From assembly GCF_009189165.1 (NCBI RefSeq), contig NZ_CP045118.1:5022001-5086000 (forward strand): DNA of 64,000 bases. Direction: 5' to 3'. Position 1 is the stretch's first letter. Every line of letters begins with the position of its first letter. The notes under the pieces are model-generated. The model saw only the letters and a program-made list of their open reading frames with translations, ran no database searches and was not told where the DNA came from. The translations under genes were made by a program, and so were the position numbers. The stretch comes from Pseudomonas sp. SCB32. Lineage in GTDB: Bacteria; Pseudomonadota; Gammaproteobacteria; Pseudomonadales; Pseudomonadaceae. Positions 17,033-26,338 of this stretch are shown one piece after another.

Positions 17033-18440
17033 TGTGCTTGATGTCGAAGAATGCCGACAGGCCCCACGGGCCCAGCTCACGGCCGATGCCGCTGCGCTTG
17101 CCGCCACCCCAGGAGGTCTGCGGGAATACCACTTGCGGCGAGTTCAGCCAGACGTTGCCGGCCTCCAGGTTCTCGGCGACGCGCTGGGCGCGCTCCAGGT
17201 CGGCACTGCAGACGGTGGCCGCAAGGGCGAAGTCGTTGTCGTTGGCCTGACGCAGGGCATCCGTTTCATCGCTGAAGGTGCGCACGCACAGAACCGGGCC
17301 GAAGACTTCCTCGCGCCACAGGCGGCTGTCCGCCGGAACGTCGGTGTAGACGGTCGGCTGGATGAACCAGCCCTCACCCGCTTCGCCGCCGGTCAGGCAG
17401 GCCAGTCCCTCGTCGCGGGCAACGGCGAAGTAGTCGAGCACCTTGCGGTACTGCGCTTCGCTGGTCATCGGGCCCATGTCGGTCTCGCCCTGCAGCGGGT
17501 TACCCACGCGCAGGCCTTCCACCGCGACCTTCAGCTTCGCCAGCAGCGGCTCGGCGATGGACGCCTGCACCAGCAGGCGCGAGGTAGCCGAGCACATCTG
17601 GCCGGCGTTCCAGTAGACGCCGGCGATGATCCACTGCACGGCCTCGTCCAGGTCGCAATCTTCGAATACCAGGATCGGCGACTTGCCGCCCAGCTCCAGG
17701 CCCACCGGCAGGGTGCGCGCAGCGGCGGCTTCCATGACCTTGCGGCCCACAGCGTTGCTGCCGGTGAAGGACAGCTTGGCGATGGTCGGATGGCTGCACA
17801 GCGCGGCGCCGGCATCGGCCAGGCCCGGCACCAGGTTCAGCACGCCCGCGGGCAGGCCGATGGCGTCGGCGATCTCACCCAGCACCAGCTCGATCAGTGG
17901 GGTGATCTCCGAGGGCTTGAGCACCACGGTGCAACCCGCCGCCAGGGCCGGCGCGACTTTCCAGGCGCTGGTCACCAGCGGGAAGTTCCACGGGACGATC
18001 AGGCCGACCACGCCGATGGGCTCGAAGCGGGTCTGCGAACGGTAGCCGGCGTCCGGCAGGGCGACTTCGGCGTTCTGCCGGGCGTCGAGCTGGTCAGCCA
18101 GTTCGGCGTAGTAGGCGAAGGTGGCGATGGCGTCGCCGATATCGATTTCCGCTTCCAGGCGCGGCTTGCCGCTGGCCTGCATCTGCAGGGCGATCAGGGT
18201 TTCGCGGCGGGCTTCCAGTTGCTCGGCGAAGGCACGCAGGTAACCGGCGCGCTGGGCAGCGGTGGTCTGGCGCCAGTCGGCGAAGGCTCGCTTGGCCGCG
18301 GCGACGGCACGCTCGACGTCGGATGCGCCGGCACAGGCGACTTCCGGCAGCGCCACACGGGTGGACGGATCGATCGGGCGCAGGACAGCGCCGTTGTCGG
18401 CGGCCTGCCATTGGCCATCGATATAGAGAAGACGGGACAT
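17016..18440 (-). CDS. NAD(P)-dependent aldehyde dehydrogenase
   Basis: The 474-residue ALDH-superfamily enzyme has the cofactor region GVVGLIVPWNFPLVTSAWKVAPAL, the general-base glutamate in LELGGKSP, and the nucleophile cysteine in NAGQMCSATSRLLV. It resembles betaine-aldehyde and aminoaldehyde dehydrogenases (PQTSWGGGKRSGIGRELG near the end). It would oxidise an aldehyde to its acid in the cytosol. The upstream region holds three ATGCAT motifs, likely operator sites. It overlaps the convergent LysR gene at the 3' end. Exact substrate unknown. Confidence 0.9.
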   Translation of the reverse strand: MSRLLYIDGQWQAADNGAVLRPIDPSTRVALPEVACAGASDVERAVAAAKRAFADWRQTTAAQRAGYLRAFAEQLEARRETLIALQMQASGKPRLEAEIDIGDAIATFAYYAELADQLDARQNAEVALPDAGYRSQTRFEPIGVVGLIVPWNFPLVTSAWKVAPALAAGCTVVLKPSEITPLIELVLGEIADAIGLPAGVLNLVPGLADAGAALCSHPTIAKLSFTGSNAVGRKVMEAAAARTLPVGLELGGKSPILVFEDCDLDEAVQWIIAGVYWNAGQMCSATSRLLVQASIAEPLLAKLKVAVEGLRVGNPLQGETDMGPMTSEAQYRKVLDYFAVARDEGLACLTGGEAGEGWFIQPTVYTDVPADSRLWREEVFGPVLCVRTFSDETDALRQANDNDFALAATVCSADLERAQRVAENLEAGNVWLNSPQVVFPQTSWGGGKRSGIGRELGPWGLSAFFDIKHITAPR

Positions 18441-18486
18441 GCGAACCTCAGGCGGTTTTCAACGAGGGTCGCAGGATAGGCGGGGC

Positions 18487-18542
18487 ATGCATCGGCAAAA
18501 ATGCGAGTCAGCCCATGCATGCATCGATATTTCTCAATGCAT
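18487..18542. promoter_or_regulatory. Cluster of ATGCAT motifs upstream of the aldehyde dehydrogenase
   Basis: ATGCAT occurs at 18487-18492, in ATGCATGCAT at 18515-18524, and at 18537-18542, spaced 28 and 22 bases apart, within about 100 bases of the dehydrogenase start. Repeated palindromes at such spacing are typical of a regulator binding site; the nearby LysR protein is the candidate. Confidence 0.45.
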
Positions 18543-18549
18543 GACTTGG

Positions 18550-18642
18550 CGTAGGAGCGGACTCCGTCCGCGACCGATTTACCACCGCTCCGTTAGGCCA
18601 CAGAGTTGGGCGAAGCTATCGCGGACGGAGTCCGCTCCTACG
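18550..18642. repeat. REP pair with perfect 24-base inverted arms
   Basis: CGTAGGAGCGGACTCCGTCCGCGA at 18550-18573 is the exact reverse complement of 18619-18642; 45 bases lie between. Each arm holds its own CGGACTCCGTCCG palindrome. It is a back-to-back REP doublet between the dehydrogenase and cupin genes. Confidence 0.85.
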
Positions 18643-18653
18643 CGCGTGCAGAA

Positions 18654-19130
18654 TCAGGCAGGAAAGTGCGAGCGCATCCAGGCCAGGTACTCGGCAGCAC
18701 CCGCCTCACCCTCGCGCGGCGCCCACTGCCCGCGCTCGTCCTCGCCCAGCGGCACGAAGGGGCCGGCCTTGGCTTCGAACATCACGCTGTCGGGCTCCAG
18801 TGCGACGATGGCATGGAAGGTGCCCGGCGGCAGGTCGGCACCGACGCACTCGCCACCGGCGCGCAGCTCGCGGGTAGTGAGCAGTTCACCGGAGTCGGAG
18901 AAGATCAGCAGGCCCAGCGCACCCTTCACCACCAGCAGGCTCTCGGCCTTGTCCGGGTGGCGATGGCAATGCGGCGGGATATAGCTGTCCGGCTGCAGCG
19001 CATTGAGCAGCCGATGGCAGGGTTCGGTCTGCTCATGGAAGTTGTGGTTCTGCCGACGCCGAGGGCTGACAGCGGCCTTGCCCGCGACCTCGTCGAACAA
19101 CGCGCTGTCGAGAAAACGCGGTCCAGTCAT
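18654..19130 (-). CDS. WbuC family cupin metalloprotein
   Basis: A 158-residue cupin with the metal-binding motif PPHCHRHPDKAESLLVVKG near residues 52-70 and a second strand set around PGTFHAIVALEP. The N-terminus (NHNFHE...CHRLLNALQPDSYIPPH) is the WbuC signature. In some bacteria wbuC lies in O-antigen clusters, but many members stand alone and have no known reaction. Its ATG (19130) lies one base after the stop of hpt, so the two are co-transcribed and coupled. Confidence 0.82.
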   Translation of the reverse strand: MTGPRFLDSALFDEVAGKAAVSPRRRQNHNFHEQTEPCHRLLNALQPDSYIPPHCHRHPDKAESLLVVKGALGLLIFSDSGELLTTRELRAGGECVGADLPPGTFHAIVALEPDSVMFEAKAGPFVPLGEDERGQWAPREGEAGAAEYLAWMRSHFPA

Positions 19131-19131
19131 C

Positions 19132-19689
19132 TCAGAGCCCCTTGACCGCGAAGATGCCGGCGGCGTTGCGCCAGTAACCCTTGTAGTCCATGCCGTAGCC
19201 GAAGATGTAGCGGTCGACGCAGGACAGGCCCACGTAGTCGGCCTTCAGGTCCGGACGGGCCTTGCGGTCGTGGTCCTTGTCGATCAGCACGGCGGTGTGC
19301 ACGCGCTTGGCGCCAGCGTGCTTGCAGAAGTCCATGATCGCCGTGAGGGTGTGCCCCTCGTCGAGGATGTCATCGACGATCAGTACTTCACGATCGATGA
19401 AGGAGATTTCCGGCTTGGCCTTCCAGAACAGCTCGCCACCGGTGGTTTCATTGCGGTAACGGGTCGCATGCAGGTAGGAGGCTTCGAGTGGGAAGTTCAG
19501 CAGCGGGAGCAGCTTGCCGGAGAAGATCAGGCCACCGTTCATCACGCAGAACACCACCGGGTTGGTCTCGGCGAGAGAACCATTGATGGCCTCGGCCACG
19601 CGGGCGATGGCAGCCTCGACCTCGGCGTTGGTGTACAGGCAGTCGGCTTCGGCCATGACTTGGCGGATGTGCGCGAGATCGACGGACAT
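19132..19689 (-). CDS. hpt: Hypoxanthine-guanine phosphoribosyltransferase
   Basis: The 185-residue purine-salvage enzyme joins hypoxanthine or guanine to PRPP. The PRPP-binding loop is [15 protein letters not shown], and the flexible region has YRNETTGG. The gene is preceded by GGAGACC. It is divergent from upp, so purine and pyrimidine salvage genes share a promoter region of about 155 bases (19690-19844). Synteny with P. aeruginosa PA4645-PA4647 supports the call. Confidence 0.93.
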   Translation of the reverse strand: MSVDLAHIRQVMAEADCLYTNAEVEAAIARVAEAINGSLAETNPVVFCVMNGGLIFSGKLLPLLNFPLEASYLHATRYRNETTGGELFWKAKPEISFIDREVLIVDDILDEGHTLTAIMDFCKHAGAKRVHTAVLIDKDHDRKARPDLKADYVGLSCVDRYIFGYGMDYKGYWRNAAGIFAVKGL

Positions 19690-19844
19690 GGGGGGTCTCC
19701 GGTGAAAAAGTGCGCAAAGGTACCTATCAGCGTGCCATGGAGCAAGGGTCAGCGGACGAAAGTCCCCGACAATCGTGGCCCAAGATAGCTAGGATGCATT
19801 ACGCTACCGCAATTTTTTTGCCAGCCCGCCCGGAGACCCCGTCC

Positions 19845-20483
19845 ATGCCCGTCCTCGAGATTCGTCATCCCCTGATCCGCCACAAGATCGGACTGATGCG
19901 CCGTCACGATATCAGTACCAAGAACTTCCGCGAGCTGGCCCAGGAAGTGGGCGCCCTGCTGACCTACGAGGCGACCAAGGACCTGCCGCTGGAGAACTAC
20001 GAGATCGAAGGCTGGGCCGGCCCGGTTCAGGTCGAAAAGATCGCCGGCAAGAAGATCACCGTGGTGCCGATCCTGCGCGCCGGCATCGGCATGCTGGACG
20101 GCGTGCTCAGCCTGATCCCCGGCGCCAAGGTCAGCGCCGTGGGCGTTGCGCGCAACGAGGAAACCCTCGAGGCGCACACCTACCTGGAAAAGCTGGCGCC
20201 GGACATCGCCGAGCGCCGCTCGCTGATCATCGACCCGATGCTGGCTACCGGTGGCTCCATGGTCGCCACCATCAACCTGCTGAAGAAGGCCGGCAGCAAG
20301 GACATCCGTGCCATGGTGCTGGTGGCGGCACCGGAAGGGATCAAGGCGGTCAACGATGCGCATCCGGACGTGCTCATCTATACCGCCTCGATCGACCAGT
20401 GCCTGAACGAGCACGGTTACATCATGCCGGGCCTGGGCGACGCCGGTGACAAGATCTTCGGCACCAAGCAGAAGGAAACCTGA
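19845..20483 (+). CDS. upp: Uracil phosphoribosyltransferase
   Basis: The 212-residue enzyme converts uracil and PRPP to UMP. The PRPP site is [17 protein letters not shown], and the uracil-binding C-terminus [16 protein letters not shown] is intact. ATG 19845 gives the family's exact length; the frame extends upstream without a ribosome site. It is followed by uraA after three bases, forming a uptake-and-salvage operon. Confidence 0.95.
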   Translation: MPVLEIRHPLIRHKIGLMRRHDISTKNFRELAQEVGALLTYEATKDLPLENYEIEGWAGPVQVEKIAGKKITVVPILRAGIGMLDGVLSLIPGAKVSAVGVARNEETLEAHTYLEKLAPDIAERRSLIIDPMLATGGSMVATINLLKKAGSKDIRAMVLVAAPEGIKAVNDAHPDVLIYTASIDQCLNEHGYIMPGLGDAGDKIFGTKQKET

Positions 20484-20486
20484 TTC

Positions 20487-21782
20487 ATGGCCGATGAATA
20501 CAACGACCCGCTGTGGCGCCAGGTCATCTCGGGCGCGCAGATGCTCTTCGTGGCCTTCGGCGCACTGGTGCTGATGCCGCTGATCACCGGCCTGGACCCG
20601 AACGTCGCACTGTTCACCGCCGGCTTCGGCACCCTGATGTTCCAGATCGTCACTGGCCGCCAGGTGCCGGTGTTCCTGGCGTCGAGCTTCGCCTTCATCA
20701 CCCCGATCATCCTCGCCAAGGGCCAGTTCGGCCTGGCCGCGACCATGGGCGGCGTGGTGGCGGCGGGCTTCGTCTACACCTTCCTGGGCCTGGCGGTGAA
20801 GATCAAGGGCACCGGCTTCATCGACCGCCTGCTGCCACCGGTGGTGATAGGCCCGGTGATCATCTCCATCGGCCTGGCCATGGCGCCGATCGCCGCCAAC
20901 ATGGCGATGGGCAAGGCCGGTGACGGCAGCGAGCTGATCCCCTACAAGACCGCCATGTTTATCTCCATGCCGGCGCTGGTCACCACCCTGATCGTCGCGG
21001 TGTTCGGCAAGGGCATGCTGCGCCTGGTGCCGATCATCTCCGGCGTGCTGGTGGGCTACGGCCTGTCCTTCGCGTTCGGCGTAGTCGATGTGGCCAAGAT
21101 CGTCGCCGCGCCCTGGCTGGAACTGCCGAAGTTCACCGCCCCGGAATTCAACTGGCAGGCCATCCTGTTCATTGTGCCGGTGGCACTGGCCCCGGCCATC
21201 GAGCACATCGGCGGGGTCATCGCCGTAGGTGGCGTGACCGGCAAGAACTACCTGAAGACTCCGGGCCTGCACCGCACCCTGCTGGGCGACGGTATCGCCA
21301 CCTCCGCTGCCGGCCTGTTCGGCGGTCCGCCGAACACTACCTATGCGGAAGTAACCGGCGCGGTGATGCTGACCAAGAACTACAACCCGAAGATCATGAC
21401 CTGGGCGGCGGTATTCGCCATCAGCCTGGCCTTCGTCGGCAAGTTCGGCGCCATCCTGCAGAGCATCCCGGTACCGGTCATGGGCGGCATTCTCTGCCTG
21501 CTGTTCGGCACCATCGCCTCGGTGGGCATGAACACCCTGATCCGTCACAAGGTCGACCTGTCCCAGGCGCGTAACCTGTGCATCGTCTCGGTGACCCTGG
21601 TATTCGGCATCGGCGGTGTGCTGATCGGCACCGGCACCGGCCCGGACGACTTCGGCCTGAAGGGCATCGCCCTGTGCGCCATCGTCGCCATTCTCCTCAA
21701 CCTGATCCTCCCGGGCGAGGACGGCTGGGAGAACAAGGCGCTGGAAGAAGGCGCCTCTTCAGCCGAGAAATCCGCCGAGTGA
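20487..21782 (+). CDS. uraA: Uracil:proton symporter, NCS2 family
   Basis: A 431-residue inner-membrane transporter with about 14 segments. The NCS2 signature Q-H/P-x-x-E region is seen as ALAPAIEHIGGVIAVGGVTGKNY, and the NTTYAEVTGAVMLTKNYNP motif is typical of UraA. It takes up uracil for upp, its operon partner three bases upstream. A strong terminator follows. Confidence 0.93.
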   Translation: MADEYNDPLWRQVISGAQMLFVAFGALVLMPLITGLDPNVALFTAGFGTLMFQIVTGRQVPVFLASSFAFITPIILAKGQFGLAATMGGVVAAGFVYTFLGLAVKIKGTGFIDRLLPPVVIGPVIISIGLAMAPIAANMAMGKAGDGSELIPYKTAMFISMPALVTTLIVAVFGKGMLRLVPIISGVLVGYGLSFAFGVVDVAKIVAAPWLELPKFTAPEFNWQAILFIVPVALAPAIEHIGGVIAVGGVTGKNYLKTPGLHRTLLGDGIATSAAGLFGGPPNTTYAEVTGAVMLTKNYNPKIMTWAAVFAISLAFVGKFGAILQSIPVPVMGGILCLLFGTIASVGMNTLIRHKVDLSQARNLCIVSVTLVFGIGGVLIGTGTGPDDFGLKGIALCAIVAILLNLILPGEDGWENKALEEGASSAEKSAE

Positions 21783-21785
21783 GGC

Positions 21786-21812
21786 AAGGCGCCGCCATTG
21801 GCGGCGCCTTTT
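21786..21812 (+). terminator. Rho-independent terminator after uraA
   Basis: AAGGCGCCGCC-ATT-GGCGGCGCCTTTT, three bases after the uraA stop codon. Confidence 0.9.
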
Positions 21813-21941
21813 CCCGCGCACAGCTCAGCGAATGCAGCATGCCGAAGGCAGTCCACTGCGCATGAATGCCCGCCCCCGACTGGAGACCCGTCTCATCCAC
21901 CTCGCCTCACCCACCCCGTCGTCATCGCCGCAGGTGCGCCC

Positions 21942-22940
21942 ATGAGCCGCGCCTGGTGGTTGCTGCTGGGCCTGATCGGCGCCTCGCTGATCCCCCTGGC
22001 CCTGGGCGGCCGGGAAATGCTCACCCAGGTCCTCGCCTTCCCCCTCGACAGCCTGCTGATCATGTTCGGCATGATCCTGCTGTGCTGGCTGATCAACGCC
22101 CAGAAACTACGGGTGCTGCTCAATGGCCGCGCCGGCGATATCGGCCAGGTCCAGTCGGTGGGCATCATCATGGCCTCGGAGTTCGCCTTCTACGCCACTC
22201 CGGGTGGCACCGGCGCGCCGCTGACGCTGATGGCCCTGCTGTCACGCCACGGCATGCGCCCGGCGCACAGCAGCGCGATCTTCGCCGTGGACCAGCTGAG
22301 CGACCTGATGTTCTTCATCTGCGCCCTGGCGGCGGTGCTGGTCTGGGCCCTGTCCCATAGCGTCAGCCCGAACCTGGAGACGTCGCTGATCACCAGCGGC
22401 GTGCTGCTGGGCGGCATATTCTTCGGTGTCGTGCTGCTGGCACGCTTCCAGCGCCGGGTGATCAAGGCCAACGGGCGCCTGCTCACACGTCTGGGCATGA
22501 AGCCACTCAAGCGTCTGCACTGGGCACGCAAGTGCCTGCACTTCCGCGACACCCTGGTCAGCAGCCTGCGCCAGCCGAAACGGCGCCTTGCACTGATCTT
22601 TTTCCTCACCTGCTGCCACTGGACCCTGCGCTTCTCGGTGCTCTACCTCATCCTGCGCGCAATGGGCGTGGAGCTGCACTGGGCCTGGACCTTCCTGATC
22701 CAGTTGCTGTCACTGGCGGCAGGCCTCGCCACGCTGCTTCCGGGTGGCGCCGGAGGCACCGAGCTGACCTCCGCGGCGCTGCTCGCCCCGCTGGTGGGCA
22801 AATCCACGGCAGCCGCGGCCATCCTGATCTGGCGCGTGGTGACCTACTACTTCTACCTGGTGATGGGCGCACCGGTATTCGCCCTGATGGCGGGGCGACC
22901 GTTGCTGCGCAAATTGATCGGGCTGCGGGAAAAAGCCTGA
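21942..22940 (+). CDS. Lysylphosphatidylglycerol synthase TM-domain (UPF0104) family membrane protein
   Basis: A 332-residue polytopic membrane protein with about eight segments. The family pattern is visible in AEFAFYATPGGTGAPLTLMALLSRHG near residues 80-105 and LLSLAAGLATLLPGGAGGTE near the C-terminal third. This is the flippase-like domain of MprF, here without a synthase domain, so it may translocate a lipid rather than make lysyl-PG. The start at 21942 is the first that gives a clean N-terminal helix; the ribosome site (GCAGGTG) is weak. Confidence 0.8.
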   Translation: MSRAWWLLLGLIGASLIPLALGGREMLTQVLAFPLDSLLIMFGMILLCWLINAQKLRVLLNGRAGDIGQVQSVGIIMASEFAFYATPGGTGAPLTLMALLSRHGMRPAHSSAIFAVDQLSDLMFFICALAAVLVWALSHSVSPNLETSLITSGVLLGGIFFGVVLLARFQRRVIKANGRLLTRLGMKPLKRLHWARKCLHFRDTLVSSLRQPKRRLALIFFLTCCHWTLRFSVLYLILRAMGVELHWAWTFLIQLLSLAAGLATLLPGGAGGTELTSAALLAPLVGKSTAAAAILIWRVVTYYFYLVMGAPVFALMAGRPLLRKLIGLREKA

Positions 22941-22943
22941 GAC

Positions 22944-23129
22944 TCAGGCTTCGGAAGGCTTCTCGCCTTCGGAGGGAGTTTTCGGCTTGAGCGAATCCCA
23001 GAGTTCAGCGGCGCCGGGAAACTCGGTGCCATCTTCTTCGCTCAGGGCTTCGGGGTCGTAGCGGCGGACACAGCCTTCGCCCAGGGTAGGCGGCGGAGTG
23101 GCGGTGCCGGGGTTCTTCGGGTCGCTCAT
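22944..23129 (-). CDS. Small hydrophilic protein, unknown function
   Basis: A 61-residue protein, rich in Pro, Glu and Ser, probably disordered (MSDPKNPGTATPPPTLGEG...). GGAGAG precedes the ATG at 23129, and codon use fits the genome, so it is likely translated. Its stop lies three bases from the convergent membrane protein gene. No family recognised. Confidence 0.55.
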   Translation of the reverse strand: MSDPKNPGTATPPPTLGEGCVRRYDPEALSEEDGTEFPGAAELWDSLKPKTPSEGEKPSEA

Positions 23130-23219
23130 GGTGGCACTCTCCGGTTGGGCGCAGCGCCCGCCGTCAGAAGATGGCAGGCGCATGCGGAGTACCCAGTGTA
23201 GCGAACGACCGACTGCGGA

Positions 23220-24071
23220 TCAGTCGAACACCACGGTCTTGTTGTCGTGCACCAACACGCGGTCTTCCAGGTGGGAGCGCAGGCCGCGCGACAGCACCAT
23301 CTTCTCCACGTCCTTGCCCAGGCGCACCAGGTCCTCGACGCTGTCGCGGTGGCTGATGCGCACCACGTCCTGCTCGATGATCGGGCCGGCGTCCAGTTCC
23401 TCGGTCACGTAGTGGCAGGTCGCGCCGATCAGCTTCACACCGCGCAGCGAGGCCTGGTGGTATGGCTTGGCGCCGACGAAGGACGGCAGGAAGCTGTGAT
23501 GGATGTTGATCACCTGGTGGCGGTACTTCTGGCACAGGTCCGGCGGCAGGATCTGCATGTAGCGCGCCAGCACCACGTTGTCGGCCTGGTGCTCGTCGAT
23601 CAGGCGCGACACTTCCTCGAAGGCCGGCTGCTTGTTCTTCGGGTCAACCGGTACGTGGAAGTACGGAATGCCGTGCCACTCCACCATGCTGCGCAGGTCG
23701 TCGTGGTTGGCGATCACGCAGGGAATCTCGCAGTCCAGCTCGCCGCTGTGCCAGCGGTGCAGCAGGTCGGCCAGGCAGTGCGATTCGCGACTGGCCATCA
23801 GCACCACGCGCTTCTTCACCGAAGAGTCGGTGATACGCCATTCCATGGAGAACTCGCGCGCGATGGGCGCGAAGGCCTGGCGGAAGCCGTCGAGGTCGAA
23901 CGGCAGGGAGTCGGCACGGATTTCATGCCGCATGAAGAACCAGCCGTTGTCATTATCGGAATGGTGACTGGCCTCGGTGATCCAGCCGTTGTAAGTGGCC
24001 AGGAAATTACTCACCTTGGCGACGATGCCGACCCCGTCGGGGCAGGCGATCACCAGTCGAAAAGTGCGCAT
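23220..24071 (-). CDS. purU: Formyltetrahydrofolate deformylase
   Basis: The 283-residue enzyme hydrolyses 10-formyl-THF to formate and THF and so balances one-carbon pools with purine synthesis. An N-terminal ACT domain (TFRLVIACPDGVGIVAKVSNFLA) is followed by a formyltransferase-type domain with the catalytic pattern NIHHSFLPSFVGAKPYHQA and later LDAGPIIEQD. Length is normal. In P. aeruginosa the same three genes purU1-mvaT-sbcB are adjacent. Confidence 0.95.
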   Translation of the reverse strand: MRTFRLVIACPDGVGIVAKVSNFLATYNGWITEASHHSDNDNGWFFMRHEIRADSLPFDLDGFRQAFAPIAREFSMEWRITDSSVKKRVVLMASRESHCLADLLHRWHSGELDCEIPCVIANHDDLRSMVEWHGIPYFHVPVDPKNKQPAFEEVSRLIDEHQADNVVLARYMQILPPDLCQKYRHQVINIHHSFLPSFVGAKPYHQASLRGVKLIGATCHYVTEELDAGPIIEQDVVRISHRDSVEDLVRLGKDVEKMVLSRGLRSHLEDRVLVHDNKTVVFD

Positions 24072-24330
24072 GGGTGTACTCCAGATACATCGCGAAGGCC
24101 GCCATTCTAGCGGCTGGAGGGGAAAAGTTCAGCACTGGGCGGGAGTGGCCGACGAGAGCCAATTAGGGCCTGCGCGAATGCTTCGATTAAATCCGCTGGG
24201 CTAATAACTTAAATACTTGACTAGTTACCCACGAAAGTTTTCTCCGGAGTTTACTTGAGCAACTCGGCTGACTATTATGTGTGCTACAAACTATCCGCCA
24301 CCGCTGGACCTCAAGAATAAGGTACCCAAC

Positions 24331-24705
24331 ATGTCGCTGATCAACGAGTACCGCGCCACCGAAGAAGCCATCAAGGAACTTCAAGAGCGCCTGAAATCCC
24401 TCGAGCAGGACGACAAGCTGAAAAAAGAGCTTGAGTTCGAAGAGAAACTCCGCGCACTGATGGGCAGCTATGGCAAATCCCTGCGCGATATCATCGCCCT
24501 GCTCGATCCGGACGCGAAGCTGAGCAAATCGCCGCGTGCCGCGAAGAGCACCGTGAGCAAGCGCGCTCGCAAGGTCAAGCAATACAAGAACCCGCACACT
24601 GGTGAAGTCATCGAGACCAAGGGCGGCAACCACAAGACCCTCAAGGAATGGAAGGCCAAGTGGGGCGCCGAGGCCGTCGAGGGCTGGGCTACCCTGCTGG
24701 GCTAA
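24331..24705 (+). CDS. mvaT: MvaT, H-NS-like xenogeneic silencer
   Basis: The 124-residue nucleoid protein is nearly identical to P. aeruginosa MvaT: a coiled-coil oligomerisation domain (residues 1-60, MSLINEYRATEEAIKELQ at the start) and the AT-binding domain ending in ETKGGNHKTLKEWKAKWG. It silences AT-rich and acquired genes, together with MvaU. The about 260 bases upstream are markedly more A/T-rich than average, as usual for a self-regulated promoter. A terminator follows. Confidence 0.97.
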   Translation: MSLINEYRATEEAIKELQERLKSLEQDDKLKKELEFEEKLRALMGSYGKSLRDIIALLDPDAKLSKSPRAAKSTVSKRARKVKQYKNPHTGEVIETKGGNHKTLKEWKAKWGAEAVEGWATLLG

Positions 24706-24723
24706 GCGCTACGGGCAATAAAG

Positions 24724-24750
24724 AACGCCAGCCTTGCGCTGGCGTTTTTT
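24724..24750. terminator. Rho-independent terminator after mvaT
   Basis: AACGCCAGC-CTT-GCGCTGGCGTTTTTT with a six-T tail on the plus strand. Confidence 0.92.
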
Positions 24751-24765
24751 ATTACCTGTCGAACG

Positions 24766-26196
24766 CTAGAGGCCATAGCGCTCGCGCAATGCGCGCGCAT
24801 ATTTCGCCCAGGCCTCAAGCACTGCGCGGTTTGCCGCACCGGCATTACTCATCTGTTCGGCCATTGCGCTATCGAAGTTCTCCAGAGTATTCGGCGCCCC
24901 CCACTCCGCCGCACTCAGGCGCAGGCGGCAGAAGTCCTGCCATTGTTGCTGTTCGCTGGCCGACAAAGTTTCCGGGAAATTACGTGCCCGGTATCGGAAC
25001 AAAAGTTCTGGAAGTCGCGGATCATCGAACGGCCATTGCTCATTGGCCAATCGGGCAGGATCTGCCTGACGCACCTGCTCGCACAATCGGCGGTCCCGGT
25101 CACCGATAAATCCGTCATACAACTGCTGCTCCGGATCTTCGGTTGCCGTGAAACTTTCCTCGGCATAGATCGGCGCCAGTTTTTCCTGCCAGAGAGCCTT
25201 GGCCTGTACCAGTGTCTGCGCGGCCTCCAGGCATCCGTCCAGATCCAGACCGATGCGTTCGCGATCCTGCGGGCGGAGCACGCTCAAGGGCGCCACCACC
25301 GGGCAACGGTTGATGTGCAGAAGCTTCAGCGGCACCGGCAGTTCGCCTTCGGCGAGCGCGTCCCGGCGCGTATACAGACGCTGGCGCAGGGTCTCGGCAT
25401 CCAGCTCCAGCAGCGGCGACGGATCGGCGGCCAGGTCGCAGACGATCAGGGCATTGCGATTGCGCGGGTGCCAGCCCAGCGGCAACACCACCGACAGATA
25501 GTGGCGCGCCCCGGAGAAGCGCCCGGACACGTGCACCAACGGCTCGTGCAGGCGGATCTGGTCCAGTACGCCCTGCTTGCTGCGCAGGCGGTAGAGGTAA
25601 TCGTAGAGCTTGGGCTGACGATTTCGGATCAGCCGTGCCAGGGCGATGGTCGCCCGCACGTCCGACAACGCGTCGTGAGCCTGGCCGTGGTCGATGCCGT
25701 TGGCGGCGGTGAGGCGTTCCAGCTTCAGGCTGACTACGCCGTCCTGCTCCGGCCAGACGATACCTTCCGGGCGCAGTGCGTAGCAGGTGCGCACCATGTC
25801 GATCAGGTCCCAGCGGCTGTTGCCGCCCTGCCACTCACGGGCATAGGGATCGAAGAAGTTCCGATAGAGGCTGTAGCGCGTCACTTCATCGTCGAAGCGC
25901 AGGGTGTTGTAGCCGGCGACGCAAGTGCCCGGCTGCGCCAGCTCGGCATGCAGGCGGGTCATGAACTCGGCCTCGCCAAGACCCTGGGCCTCCAGTCGTT
26001 CCGGGATGATCCCGGTGACCAGGCAGGCAGCCGGATGGGGGAGGATGTCGTCACTGGGACGGCAATAGAGATTCAGCGACGGTCCGATCTCATTGAGCGC
26101 TTCGTCCGTGCGGATGCCGGCGACCTGCAGAGGCCGGTCGCGGCGCGGGTCGATGCCGGTGGTTTCGTAGTCGTACCAGAAGATGCTGGCGGTCAT
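24766..26196 (-). CDS. sbcB: Exodeoxyribonuclease I
   Basis: The 476-residue 3'-5' single-strand exonuclease takes part in recombination and mismatch repair. The DEDD-type first motif is FWYDYETTGIDPRRDRP at the N-terminus; the second acidic motif is VAGYNTLRFDDEVTRY and the third is AHDALSDVRATIALA. An SH3-like and helical C-terminal region follows. ATG 26196 gives the length of E. coli ExoI (475); longer upstream frames are shadows. Convergent with mvaT. Confidence 0.95.
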   Translation of the reverse strand: MTASIFWYDYETTGIDPRRDRPLQVAGIRTDEALNEIGPSLNLYCRPSDDILPHPAACLVTGIIPERLEAQGLGEAEFMTRLHAELAQPGTCVAGYNTLRFDDEVTRYSLYRNFFDPYAREWQGGNSRWDLIDMVRTCYALRPEGIVWPEQDGVVSLKLERLTAANGIDHGQAHDALSDVRATIALARLIRNRQPKLYDYLYRLRSKQGVLDQIRLHEPLVHVSGRFSGARHYLSVVLPLGWHPRNRNALIVCDLAADPSPLLELDAETLRQRLYTRRDALAEGELPVPLKLLHINRCPVVAPLSVLRPQDRERIGLDLDGCLEAAQTLVQAKALWQEKLAPIYAEESFTATEDPEQQLYDGFIGDRDRRLCEQVRQADPARLANEQWPFDDPRLPELLFRYRARNFPETLSASEQQQWQDFCRLRLSAAEWGAPNTLENFDSAMAEQMSNAGAANRAVLEAWAKYARALRERYGL

Positions 26197-26338
26197 GGCG
26201 CGTTTCCTTGCCTGCGTGCGATTGCGCCGCAGTCTAACAGTGCACCCTGCCGCACTTCCAAGCCGCGGTATTGGCTCGTGGCCAGCTGCCATCCTATGCT
26301 TCACCCCGAACGGACTCGTCTGAAGGAAAGGAACTTCC

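Noticed and set aside
19749..21548. 599-codon minus-strand frame over upp and uraA
   Set aside because: Antisense of two well-conserved genes, composition Gly/Gln/Asp/His-rich, no motif.
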